Program-made: the position numbers and the translations under genes
NCBI GenBank assembly: GCA_021030915.1
Contig: JAGEMR010000138.1
Location: 1-64,000, forward strand
Origin: Astrothelium macrocarpum
Lineage: Eukaryota > Ascomycota > Dothideomycetes > Trypetheliales > Trypetheliaceae
Direction: 5' to 3'
DNA: 64,000 nt
The notes under the pieces: generated by a model
Database searches by the model: none
What the model was told of the DNA's origin: nothing
What the model saw: the letters and a program-made list of their open reading frames with translations, nothing else
Part shown: piece by piece, positions 1 to 11,359 of the stretch
Position numbering within the stretch: position 1 is the stretch's first letter
How the letters are laid out: the number at the start of each line of letters is the position of its first letter

Positions 1-771
1 CATTTTTAAAATATTTATTCATTAATTTAATATATATTCATATTTTTATTTTTAAATATTAAAAAAAGAAATAATATTTCATTTATGATATTAATATATT
101 TAATATCTATTATTTATTTTTATTTATTATTTATAATTTTATTTTATTATATATTATTTAAATATATTAATATTTTTATTATTTATTTTTCGTTAATATC
201 AAATTCTGATTTATTCATATTTCATATATTAAAAAAATCATATTTTCAATTTATAAATTATATTTTAATCATATTAAATTAATATTTTATATATTCATAA
301 ATTATTCTTTTATATTATATATATTTTAATTATCAGATAAATATCATTTTTATATTAAAATATTATTTTTGAAAATAATAAAATTATTTATAATTAATAG
401 AATTAAATTGAATAATTATAAATATATTATTTGATATATATCTGATATATATAAATCGTAATTATTGAACGAATTTTTTTAATAATAAAATTAAAAAAGA
501 AATTTTTATGATAATATATCATTTTATTCATTAAATTAAAATGATTTTTTTTATATTTATAAGAATTTATTATATTTCATGAATTTGAAAATATGAAAAA
601 TCTATATTATATCTATAGAATAAAATTGAATAAAAAAATTTAAAATAATAAACAATAATATAAAATGAAAAAAATTCTTTATTTTTGAAAATTAAAAAAA
701 TTTTCTGAATTTCAATTTCACAATCTGAGATTTTTTGGATAGACTTTTGAGATATTAGAATAGATAATATA

Positions 772-825
772 TTTCGCATACAGAAACTATGCGAAAGGCT
801 CACCAGATCTGGGGACGTGACTCTA
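772..825. other. GC-richer islet with a perfect hairpin
   Basis: Within pure AT-rich sequence, 772-780 (TTTCGCATA) and 788-796 (TATGCGAAA) form a perfect 9-bp inverted repeat around a 7-nt loop. It is followed by about 25 bases of ordinary composition (GGCTCACCAGATCTGGGGAC and onward). In this block the other such islets are transposon ends, so this may be the end of a third element whose partner lies outside the window or has decayed. No matching copy was seen elsewhere in the window. Confidence 0.4.
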
Positions 826-1719
826 ATATTTTATTTTATTTTATTTTATCTTTATATTATTTTTCAATAATTTATTATTTTTTAAATTTCTGATTCTATT
901 ATTATTTAATTTTATATTATCGTTGTTTTTTTTCTATTAAATTTCCTCATAAACATATTTATGTTCAATTTTTTTTTCAATTTCTTTTTATTTAATAATT
1001 ATTTTTTCAAATTTTTCAATCTTTTTTTATTATTTTTTATATTCTTTCTTTTTCTTTTTTTATTATTATTATTCACAAATGAATTATATTTTAATAGAAT
1101 TCCAGAATATTATTTTTTTATATTATATAAATATTTCAATAATTTTATGATTTTTTATACATTTTTATTCTAATTTTATTATTATTCTAAAATTTTAATT
1201 CTCATATTTAATAATATTATATATTTTTTTTATTTTAATAAATCTAATTTTAAATCAATTTATTTTTTTTATAAAAATAGAATCCGAAAATTTCGAATTT
1301 TATTTAAAATATCGCCAACGAATATTCATAAATTATTAAAATATTATCATTAAATTAATATTCCATTAAATATTATTATTAAATTAAATGAATAAAAATC
1401 TTTTTTTTTTTTCATTTATTAATAATATTTTTAATGATAAAAATTTATTATTATATCGGCCAAAATAATTCAAAAAAATCATTTTTAATAAAATGATTAA
1501 TATTTTGAATTTATTATATTCATTCATTCAAATAATTCAAATAATTCAAATAATATATAATTAATAAATTAAATAAATTCATATCAAATAATTGAAAACG
1601 ATGAATTAAAAAAAAAAATAATAACAAAAATTTGATAATAATAATAATAATTAAAAAATCTCATTATTATATAATTTTTATAATCATTTATTATCAAAAA
1701 ATAATAATCATTTATATTA

Positions 1720-1761
1720 ACGTATTCCACAAGCGAGCGGAACATATAAGCGAGTGGAACA
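1720..1761 (+). repeat. Left terminal inverted repeat, element 1
   Basis: Begins ACGTATTCCACAAGCGAGCG and contains two copies of the core AAGCGAG.GGAACA. It pairs with 3542-3583 in reverse complement with very few differences (for example T versus C in the AACATAYAAGCG segment). TA precedes it at 1718-1719. Confidence 0.85.
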
Positions 1762-3274
1762 CGAACATCAAAAATTTACCCCATTTATTTCAATATATAA
1801 TATCTGAATATAATAACGTGCATTCAATTCATAAAAAAATTCGAATATAATTTATAATTCAGATTATTCAAAAAGGTCAATTTGATATAAAAAAAGACGC
1901 GTTTACGATTTTTGATGTTTTTGGTACGATTATATATCGAAAAAATCACGATATCTAATCTAGAATTGATATATAATCCAATTCTTTAAAATTTATAAAA
2001 ATAAAAAAGGATATGATTATATATCATATATTTGATCTTAATATACGAGAATTTTCTTCTATTTACATTCGAATTCGAGATATCGCAAATTTATTATTCA
2101 TTTCATGAAATAAAAAGAAAATTGGAAAAAATTGATCTATAAATTTTATCAAACGAAAGACTGAATTTAAAATAAAATTCAATTAAAAATTTGATTATTA
2201 AAGATATTTATATGAAAATTTTGATATAATTAAAGACTAATTCCGATTGATGAATAATATTAAAATGAAATAGGATATATTGAATAAAAATATTTAAAAT
2301 TTTAATAAAAATAATTTTATAATGAAAATTATTTTAAATATTTTAAAGATTATTATTAATTTAAAAAGATATTATAAATCAAAATAGATTCAATTGAATA
2401 ATTATAAATAAATTTTAATGATTTTAAATATCAATAAAATAGGCCGAATAATTCCATTTTTTATTATTTTCTAAAATAAAATTCATTAAAATTTTTGATA
2501 TAATAAGAATTGATTATTATTCTAATAATAAATTACAATTTCTGAAAATAATTAAATAACAAATGAATTTGATATTAAATGAATTAAATATTTTAATATA
2601 TATATAAAAAAAGAAATTATAAATATATATCGTTTATTGATTCTGAATGAATATAAAAATCATAATTTTATAAAATTTGAAAATTTTTATGAAAAGAATA
2701 AAATAATAATTTTTTATATATCATTATATTCGTCGCATTTTTTATAATTATTGAATATGAATTATTTTTTATTTTTAAAAAAAATATATTCGTATTAGAT
2801 CAAAATTTTGATATATAATCAGATTAATCATATTATAAAAATCGAATTTTTATCAATTTTTATTGATATATTTAAAATATCAATTATAAAAAATCAGATT
2901 TTAAAAAATTTTAAAAATATTAAATTTATTTTTTTTAATTTATAAATAATTTTAAATAAATTGAATATTCAATTAAAAATTCCATTAGAATTATTTTTTT
3001 AAAAAATATTTTGAAAATTCAAAATATCAAAAAATATTAAAAAATTTGAATTTTAATCTATATTAATTCTTAAAAAATTTATCAATTTTTAAAAAAAAAT
3101 CGCCAATTAGATTTATTAAATATTAGAAATTTTTATTAAAAATGCGCAAATAATGATATATTAATTTGAAATTATAAAAATATGAATCGAAAAATTTAAA
3201 ATAATAAATATAATTCATATAAAACGTAAAATATATAAAAGAAAATATTTATAAATAAGTAAAATTTTAAATAA

Positions 3275-3499
3275 AAAAAAATCCAAAAATTAGATATCGC
3301 AAAAATTGATAATACGAAATTTAGATATTTGAATATTGATGAAAATAATAAAATAGAAAATAATATTATTCGTCAAAAATATTATAAAAATTGTGGAAAA
3401 ATTGGATATAATATCAGAATATATGAAAATGATAAAAAAGAAGATTCTGAATCGGATATAAATAATATAAATAAAATTTCTGATAATGGTATTGAATAA
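3275..3499 (+). pseudogene. Transposase C-terminal relic with decayed zinc knuckle
   Basis: A 74-codon open stretch ending in TAA. It reads through KLDIAKID, RYLNIDENNKIENNIIR and then YYKNCGKIGYNIRIYEND, followed by an acidic EDSESD tail. Pogo/Fot1-type transposases often end in a CCHC knuckle (C-x2-C-x4-H-x4-C) followed by acidic and serine residues. Here the second Cys remains, while the first Cys and the His positions read Tyr, the codon change expected from C-to-T on one strand or G-to-A on the other. The frame upstream is destroyed. Confidence 0.65.
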
Positions 3500-3541
3500 T
3501 TGATGGTTTTTTGATTGAAATGGTAGCTTTTTTGGTATTCA

Positions 3542-3583
3542 TGTTCCACTCGCTTGTATGTTCCGCTCGCTTGTGGAATACGT
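3542..3583 (-). repeat. Right terminal inverted repeat, element 1
   Basis: Reverse complement of the left repeat at 1720-1761, followed by TA at 3584-3585. The transposase relic stops about 40 bp before it, as expected for a compact Tc1/mariner element. Confidence 0.85.
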
Positions 3584-4126
3584 TATCTAATTTATTTTTA
3601 ATATATTTATTAAATATTTTTTTTAATCAATCAAATTCAATTTTATCATTTATTTAATCAAAAAATAATATTATAAAATTATAATTATAAATAATTGAAT
3701 TAAAATTTTGAATTTAGATATTTTAAATTAAATTCATTTTCAAATTATAAATAAAAAAAAATAAAAATATCATTCCATTTATATAAATTATTATTAATAC
3801 AATGATCTATTTTTAAAAATTATTTATATCTAATTTTTATAATTAAATTCGTTTATAAATTATTTTAATAAAAATACGATATTATTTTATAAATTGGCCA
3901 ATAATAAAATCTTTTTCGTTTATATTATATATATTTTATGAAAGAATTTTATATTCATATACATTTTTTTAATTATTTAATAAAATATTAATATAAAAAT
4001 AATATAAATTAAAAATTATTATCATATTAAAATAAAATTTCAATTATTAATAATTATTTATCTTTTTTCGAATAAAATTAAATATATTCAAAAATACTGA
4101 TTTTAATTCAATCATATAATATTATA

Positions 4127-4205
4127 GGGTCTACCACGGTATTTTGAGACACACCACTCAACGAGACACGCTGTATATACGCTCCACATGCGTTCAATAT
4201 ACGAA
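4127..4205 (+). repeat. Left terminal inverted repeat, element 2
   Basis: About 79 bp starting GGGTCTACCACGGTATTTTG. Aligned to the reverse complement of 5934-6012 the mismatches are all C/T or G/A. TA precedes it at 4125-4126. Confidence 0.85.
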
Positions 4206-5933
4206 CCTCATATATTTCATAACCACATCTCTAAATCTAAAATTAAATTATCTAAAGAATCATTAGATATATAATTTATTTTTTCTGATTCTTTTTTTTT
4301 TTGATATAATTTTTATTGATCGTTTATAATGGCGTTTCATATATAATTTTTCTTTTAAAATATATATAATATTCAATATATTCATAATTGAATAAATATT
4401 AATATTTTTTAATTAAATTTTTTTATTTTTAATAATATATTTTCATTTATCAAAAAATTCTAATTATTTTATCATTTATTTTATTATAATTATAATTATA
4501 ATATTTTAAAATTCGTAAAAATATATTATATATTTAATATATTATTTTATAAATGAATCAATTATATTATTTTTATTCAAAATTTTCATAAAATTTTTAT
4601 TTAATTTATTAAATTCAATAATTTTTGAAGAAGAATTTTTCAATAATAAAAAATTCAAAATATTTATTTTAAATAATATGAAATTTTTTTTATATAATTC
4701 TGACTGAATTTGAAATAATTCATTCAAAATTTATTTATAATTTAAAAATATTATATCTATATTTCAAAAATCAATATAAATATTCTTTTTTAATATAATT
4801 ATATTATATATCCGAATGAATATTTTAAATCATTTTATTTTAAATATATATTATATATTAAATATATTAAATATATTTATTTCGTTTATATGATATCATT
4901 TAAATATAGAAAATATATTCATATTAAATAATTAAAATATATATAAATAATATGATAATATAATCATAAAATCAATTTTATTATTAATATAATAAATAAT
5001 GAATTTAATCTGAATATGATTATTATAATCATTTATAATAAAAAAATATCTATAATTTATATATTTTTTATATATTAAAAAATCGAAAATTTCGATTAAT
5101 CAATAAAATATCAATTCATTTAATATTTAATCATTTTTATTAATTATAAAATAATATTCTGATAATATATTTATAATGGATCAATATAAATTTAATTATA
5201 TATTTTTAAAAATCAAAAAAAATATAATTATTTTATTTATTATATTAATATATTCAATCATCATAATTCATTTTTATTTATTTATTTATTATTATTTTTT
5301 ATTTTTTTTTCATATTAAAATAAATTAATATTTTAAATAATTATTTTTTATTAATACCGAATTCTGATTCATTTATATTATAAATATCTAAAATATTATA
5401 TTCATATTTTTTCTATTATTTTTCGAATATATTAAATTAACGATTTATTATTTATTTAATTATGTCATTTATATATATGAATTTTAATTAATTAATATAT
5501 ATATTACGAATTTAAGAATATTATTTAATAAAATATTTAATTCAATTAATATCAATTGATTTAAAATAAATTTATATAAAATATAAATAAAATATATAAT
5601 AAATACGTTTTTTCTGTAAAAATTTAATAAGTTCATATAACAATAAATATATAATTAAAATATTTATAATAATAAATCATTTGATTTAATAAATTAAAAT
5701 AAATTTTTTAATAATTATTAAAAATTATTTCAATTCAATAATTTTAATATATAATTTATTATTATTTAATTTATATATTAAAATCGTATAAATAATTTTA
5801 AATATATATATAATTTCATAAATAAATAAAAATGGATTTTTAAAAAATATATTTTAAATAATTTTAATTTATTCTTCTAATTCTATTTTTTTTTTTTGAA
5901 AGATTTTGAATTATTATAATTAAATGCATAAAA

Positions 5934-6012
5934 TTCGTATATTAAACGTATACGGAATGTATATACAGCGTGTTTCATTGAATGATGTGTCTCAAAACAC
6001 CGTGGTAGACCC
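5934..6012 (-). repeat. Right terminal inverted repeat, element 2
   Basis: Reverse-complement partner of 4127-4205, ending CCGTGGTAGACCC and followed by TA at 6013-6014. Confidence 0.85.
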
Positions 6013-6588
6013 TATAAAACAATTTTATTAATTTTTTTCTATTTTAATTTTATCAATTTAAATAATAAAATTTTATATTATTTAATTTAAAAATGGAATA
6101 TCACGATCTATAAATATATTAATTCATTTGATTAATATTTTTTTCTAATATTATAAAAATTTAATATGAATTTTAAATTAAATTTATTGAAAATCTTTCA
6201 TAATATTTTTATAATATCATGATAATATTAAACGATTAATTTCATATAATTTAATTAATTGATTATAATTAGAATATTTCTATACATTTACTGTTATAAT
6301 TGCTTTTTCAATTGAACCCATATTGATGGTGTAATTCGCATATAAAGTGTGGAATTGAACGAATTTCGAAATGTGCACACAGCAGGGCCGTGCATTCGGC
6401 AGGGACTTCTCCTATAGCCCAAGATAGTTAGTGTGAGCCCAAGGTTGGGGACCTCAAACAGCATATTGTACGCCAGTCGCTTGCTCTGCTTATTACAGAA
6501 CGCTGATTGGTAGTGTTTCTCTTGTACAATTTTCTTTCCTTCTCTCAAAAATTTATTTTGTTCATCTGCGACCAAAAATGACGGAACA

Positions 6589-8184
6589 ATGATGTCAATT
6601 AACACCAGCACTTCCACCTTCGTCCCACCACCCGTCTTCAAGCCTCCAATGACGCACCGAACAAACTCTTTAGGTTGGGCAAAGTCCGATTGCTATACCT
6701 GCCGATCAGCATCTCGCCTCTGTGATCGAATAAGACCCCGATGCAATGTGTGTACAGTGCAAGGAATAATCTGTGGTGGATATGTGCAAGAGCTAAAATG
6801 GCAACGTCAAGGGCAGCATACTCGCTCAGGGGGGTTAGGAGATTTTCTCATTACCGGCCATGAGGGTCATGAATCGTTCGCAAAGAAGATAGACTACACA
6901 TTCGTGCAAGAAAATGGGAGAAAGGCGAGAAAGCGCAAGAGGATGTGTAGAGCCTCTGGACCCATCTTACAGGAAGAGCCAATAGAAGCACAGTTACCAA
7001 CGCCTGACGCAGAATCGAATCCGAATAACAGGACTCCTCGATCTAGAGCAGACCTCGCCCCAGTGCTTTACAGCTGTCAACCCGAGTGTTTTCAATTCAG
7101 TTCCTCCACTCTCGAGCAACTTGCCTTTTTCACCTGGAGATTCAGCCCAGTCACCCTGACCTACGATATCAAGGCTAATCCCTGGCAAGCATGTCTTTCT
7201 CAGATCGATCGGGCTCCCTTTCTGTTAGACGCGGTACGAGCGCTGGCTATTAGGCATCGATCACACCTTGAAGAGGCCCCGGAAACCCTCTCAGTCCTGG
7301 AGCTCAAAGACAAAGCATTATCTTCCTTTGCGAAGTCAATCGGTACAGTGTCTCTAGAAGTCGGTGTCTCGGTGTCACTTATACTGATTGGAGTTGACTT
7401 TGCCGAATCCGCGTTCGGGAATTGGATCGTTCATCTTCAGGGAGTCTACAGAATGATTGAAGCTGCAGGAGGCATTCAGACTGGGGATAGCAACATGAAT
7501 CTCAGAGCGCAAATCGCGCAGCTGGTTTGGTATGACACGATCGTCGCTTTGCTGTCGCGGAAAGGCCCTGTCTTCCCACAAGAGTACATTGAGTACGTGA
7601 TATCATGGAAGAGCGAGTCACATTGGAGCCTACTTGCACTCAATGGGTTCCCCGATTCCGCATTCTTAAACATGTACAACATAGCCCAGGCTGCAGCACG
7701 TGCATCTTCGCTCACAGACGGACACGTGGCTGGTCTCGAAATGAAACTCTGGCTTGCTGGCTTTGACACTGAGCAGGGAGCTATGGACAAGGAGATCTCT
7801 GCACTCACAGACTGCTGGAGGCTCGGGCTGTTGCTTTACTGTACTAGAGTATTCCACCAGGGAGAAGAAGTGAAGCGGAAGGCATATCTACTCGCAGAAG
7901 AGATTATGTGGCTCGTTCACGAGCTTCCTCCGTATTCTAATAAGCAGAAGCAAGCAGTTTTGCCTCTTTTTTTGGCAGCTTGCGAGATGGAGTCATTTCG
8001 TTTCCGTCGCATTGCCATGGAGTTTTGCGAGAGGTGGAAGAAGATGTCCGGGCTGTGGCTTAATCAGACTGTGATCGATCTTGTGCAAACCGTGTGGGCT
8101 GCGGTAGACGAGAATCCTGACAAGGACATCTGGTGGGGTGATTTTGTCGACCCCTCTTCAGATTCATGCTTCCTATTTGGATGA
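6589..8184 (+). CDS. Zn(II)2Cys6 fungal transcription factor
   Basis: A single-exon gene of 531 aa. Residues 35-62 are a binuclear zinc cluster with six cysteines at 35, 38, 45, 52, 55 and 62 (C-x2-C-x6-C-x6-C-x2-C-x6-C), the DNA-binding domain of Gal4-type nuclear activators. A basic stretch near 105-120 (RKARKRKRM) may be a nuclear localisation signal. The region from about 150 to the end is helical and resembles the 'fungal-specific transcription factor' regulatory domain. Start: two ATGs in tandem at 6589; the first is used here. It lies only about 300 bp from the edge of the AT-rich block and is convergent with the dioxygenase gene at 8709-9793. Its targets cannot be read from sequence; regulation of neighbouring accessory genes is possible but unproven. 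Confidence 0.9.
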   Translation: MMSINTSTSTFVPPPVFKPPMTHRTNSLGWAKSDCYTCRSASRLCDRIRPRCNVCTVQGIICGGYVQELKWQRQGQHTRSGGLGDFLITGHEGHESFAKKIDYTFVQENGRKARKRKRMCRASGPILQEEPIEAQLPTPDAESNPNNRTPRSRADLAPVLYSCQPECFQFSSSTLEQLAFFTWRFSPVTLTYDIKANPWQACLSQIDRAPFLLDAVRALAIRHRSHLEEAPETLSVLELKDKALSSFAKSIGTVSLEVGVSVSLILIGVDFAESAFGNWIVHLQGVYRMIEAAGGIQTGDSNMNLRAQIAQLVWYDTIVALLSRKGPVFPQEYIEYVISWKSESHWSLLALNGFPDSAFLNMYNIAQAAARASSLTDGHVAGLEMKLWLAGFDTEQGAMDKEISALTDCWRLGLLLYCTRVFHQGEEVKRKAYLLAEEIMWLVHELPPYSNKQKQAVLPLFLAACEMESFRFRRIAMEFCERWKKMSGLWLNQTVIDLVQTVWAAVDENPDKDIWWGDFVDPSSDSCFLFG

Positions 8185-8708
8185 ATGACTGCTATTGATG
8201 GTTATGGCTTAAAACTTAATGAATGACTCAGATGGAAGCCTGATCAGTTCTTCACGATTCCTCTAGTAACGCCTCATGACTTGGAGATCCTCTTGGGTAG
8301 AGGCAACGGCTGGTGGGCCCCTCCCCAAAAGCTCCTGGATGACAGCAACTACAGCGTCTATATTGATTATTCGTTCGAACTACGAGTTCTGGAATACTAT
8401 ATGCGTAAATACAATAAGTCTGTCTTATGGGATTGCTCTCAGCTATAAACAAAATTACTTGATTTGGTCGACTCTAACGGGCTTGCTGGCAGCTTTACGA
8501 AGGACCCGATTCAGCCAAATAAGTACAGCGGTATGAAAAGCTATTCCGTACGAAAGAGCCCATGAAGGCGACACGCGCATACCGTCTCAGCTATTGGCAG
8601 ACTTCCAATCGATCTTAACACAAACTCTGCGTGATGAGTCTACCACATATCTCCGTATTTCTCCTTGTCCTGTGCATATGGTCAGCTTAAACAACGGCGC
8701 TATGTTTC

Positions 8709-9793
8709 TCAGGGACAGAGTTGGCTACTCACGGGGTGTAATACCAGCATTGGATTCTTGAGATCGATCCAACCCAAAAACGGGCGGCTGAGACCATACC
8801 CAACCCTCTCTTGGAGCCATTCTGGCAGTTCTTTAATCTTCTCAATATCGTTTGCCAGGTACTGGTTCTCTTCTTGCCTCATCCAACCTCTAGTGCTGAA
8901 CGTCGAATATACCAATCTCTCCTGGTCACTGGTCTTGTTTGCGCTACCACCATGGAAGCAGCCCGAGAGCATCATAAAACCATCGCCTGGCTCGAGCTCT
9001 GCGTAGAACGCCTGATCTTCGCGAGGTGGTCCTTCAGAGTAGTCCCATAAATGGCTTCCTGGGATGAAGCGGGTTGCTCCATTCTCTTTTGTCGTTTTCT
9101 TGCCACCAACAAAAAGGCCCATACCGGCATCACGACCAAGTTCATGTTCAACTACAGCTGGGTGGTTAGGGTGATGGATCACATCATCTCGATGGAGGGC
9201 TTGGTTGCGGGCTCCAGGTCCAATGGAAAATACGATGGTATTGTTGAGTTGCGGGCCAGACACTGACACTTCGTTCTTCTCGCCAACCTGTTCAAGATAA
9301 GCCTTGGTCTTCTGCCTTATGTGTTTGATAGCAAAGGTCTCATCGTACCCAGTTCCAATTCAATGTGCTCGTGAGGAGAGCATCAGTTACGCCTACCCAG
9401 AGGGGGTGTCCGACAATGCGCAAGACAAAAGTTTTGCTCTTGCTAATCATGCTGAAGGCGCGACGTGTTTCTGGCGGGAACATATCACCTGAGAGACTGA
9501 TTTAGTTTCACATCAAAACCACAAGAATATGCGGCCGCACCCTCCCATGGCTTATCCATATCGAGCCACGGACGAACGTCTGCTTCAATTTGATCAAGGT
9601 CCTCTTTGGCGAGCATGTTTCGAACAATGACTCCGCCGGCAACCTTCAATCCATCCACCAATTCTTCAACAGTGACTGTGGCCGCGTTGAACTCTTTTAC
9701 TTCCGGCAATTGAGACTTTGAACTTTTGAACTCCTTATTTACCTGCCTTAGAACAGGAATGGCGTTCTCAACGTCAAGCGTGTTAGGAGCCAT
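8709..9793 (-). CDS. Phytanoyl-CoA dioxygenase-family enzyme
   Basis: Three exons (9793-9541, 9488-9349, 9287-8709) with 52- and 61-bp introns; the spliced product is 323 aa. It belongs to the PhyH family of Fe(II)/2-oxoglutarate-dependent oxygenases, which hydroxylate fatty-acyl or secondary-metabolite substrates. The iron ligands are visible as the HxD motif in QALHRDD and a distal histidine in CFHGGSAN, with the typical NNTIVFSIGPGA segment just before HxD. No peroxisomal targeting signal is obvious: it ends SSQLCP. The enzyme is more like fungal accessory-metabolism PhyH proteins than human PHYH. It sits tail-to-tail with the Zn(II)2Cys6 gene, a pairing often found in small metabolic loci; substrate unknown. 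A separate PhyH gene lies at 32435. Confidence 0.85.
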
Positions 9794-11359
9794 GTTATCA
9801 AGAGACTAAGTGCGACAGGCCCTTTCGAGACACAGGTTTTTTTTTTCCCCACTTCGCGCAGAATGTCCTTTCGAAGCTGCTTTTAAAGAAGAAACGGGCG
9901 CCGCGAATTGCTCTAAACTAAGGCCATGTGATTGTTTATCCTCGATTTCCGTTCTGGGACAACCATTTCGGGAAAGCGAGTGTTCTCACGATGTGTCATG
10001 ATTCGCGGTAAATTCTAAGACGTATCCAATACCATGAGACCATTAACAAATGTGATTCTTTCCTGTTTTGAACTTGTTGGTCTGAAGAATATTTTGACGT
10101 TCCTGGCAAAGAGGCGGAACGGGTGTTTGGGCCTGAATAGGAAAGAGAGAATCCTTGTCTACTACCTGCAGCTAAAGGCTGCCGTCTCACACCCTGTCCA
10201 TGCTCCACCCGCTAAAAAAAGACTCCCGTATAGGAAAGAGAGATGTGTCAAATACAACCCATACTGGCCACGGCACGTTGCTCAGAAAAGGCTCTTGGGC
10301 TCTTAGCCTCGATATTTATCAGTTTTAAAGGTACGTCTTTGCACTATTAATTGGTAGCTGATGCGTAATGAAGTCGATCACGAGGATTACCCTACCGGAG
10401 GTAGTGTCCATAAGCCGAAGGCAATTATGATGGAATGAGGCTAGTTGGATAGTTTCTTATTCTCCAAACCGTAATGATACACTAATACGCCGGCCCGGAG
10501 ATAGAGACATGTCACAGAAAGTTCGAAGGAGTCGGGAATGCATCGCTAATTATTGGCCGGAAGCCAGCGGTACACACGGGAAAGGATTTACAGCACAAGC
10601 AGGAAGCTAAATTCAAATAATCTGTATATATCCTTCGCTTCTGACAACATCGCCATGGTTTTGGTGAACAACACTTCAACCAATGCTTTGCTACATCGGT
10701 TGCTCTAATGAACTCAGAGTTTAGTGTATACACAATTTTGACTTTTAGTTCCACCTCCACCCATGATGGCATACACAAAAGCATTACCAGTTGACATTTC
10801 TGCTTTGGTTTTCCGGGATTTAGTCTCCCAAACTTCGATTTTCCATGTTGTTTTAAAACTTCATGAGATGAACTCCGATCCTACTAGTTTAGCCGTAGAT
10901 CGTATAGCTTCTAACCTATTGTGGAATTTCTCGGAACGAATTCCATGTTCCGTGATAGCAATCCCAAGTAAGCAATCATGGCCATGACGTAGTGAAGCTG
11001 ACCCATTTGAAACCCGGCAAATCTTTACATTGTTTACATTTTTAATAACCCCCATGAGGGATCAGGGATGACAACCTCTCAGTTTGTTTTCACCATCGAC
11101 CATTTCAAGTCCGCAAATTTCTCTCGGGCGGTTTTCATTCAGAAGGTAACTCCTCCTGACGCATCACAGGCAATGTGCTCTGTAATAGAAATCAGGCTAT
11201 ATCGTGGTCTGATTGGGTGACGTTCTAGATGACTCGCTGTTACGTCAATCCATGTTTCCTTCCATTTCTCCTTTTACATTTCGGCTTCTCTACTAAAGCC
11301 GAGACACCTATCACTCTACCACTAGAAAAAATTTACTCTCATTCTCTATATGCGACACA
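9794..11359. other. Gene-free interval, about 1.6 kb
   Basis: No open frame with family features or a plausible splice pattern was seen on either strand. It contains the promoter of the dioxygenase gene (left side, minus strand) and of the small secreted protein gene (right side, plus strand). Composition is near that of the genes, not AT-saturated. Confidence 0.5.

Larger units (their letters stand above)
1720..3583 (+). mobile_element. Dead Tc1/mariner (pogo/Fot1-like) DNA transposon
   Basis: An element of about 1.86 kb bounded by terminal inverted repeats of roughly 42 bp (1720-1761 and 3542-3583, starting ACGTATTCCACAAGCGAGCG) and flanked on both sides by TA, the target duplication of the Tc1/mariner superfamily. 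The interior is almost pure AT and has lost its reading frame, except for a C-terminal transposase relic on the plus strand at 3275-3499. Size, TA duplication and the C-terminal zinc knuckle all fit the pogo/Fot1 branch common in fungi. The decay is consistent with RIP; the element cannot be autonomous. Confidence 0.8.
4127..6012. mobile_element. Dead Tc1/mariner-type DNA transposon, second family
   Basis: About 1.89 kb between long inverted repeats (4127-4205 and 5934-6012, beginning GGGTCTACCACGG) flanked by TA on both sides. The ends are unrelated to those of the element at 1720-3583, so this is a different family. The interior is AT-saturated. A 61-codon minus-strand frame at 4542-4727 could be a transposase remnant, but no motif is recognisable. 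Differences between the two ends are transitions, as expected for RIP. Confidence 0.8.
1..6290. repeat. AT-rich, RIP-like transposon graveyard
   Basis: About 6.3 kb of extremely AT-rich DNA with stop codons in all frames and only low-complexity open frames made of Ile, Asn, Lys, Phe and Tyr. The few GC-containing islets are the inverted repeats of two dead transposons and one short hairpin near 772. Composition changes abruptly at about 6290, just before a normal gene. This is what repeat-induced point mutation (C-to-T in repeated DNA) leaves in ascomycete genomes. Outside the two transposons (1-1719, 3584-4126, 6013-6290) no gene is visible. Confidence 0.85.

Noticed and set aside
4542..4727. 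61-codon minus-strand frame inside transposon 2 as a live gene
   Set aside because: Asn/Lys/Ile/Phe low complexity produced by AT saturation; at most a transposase remnant.
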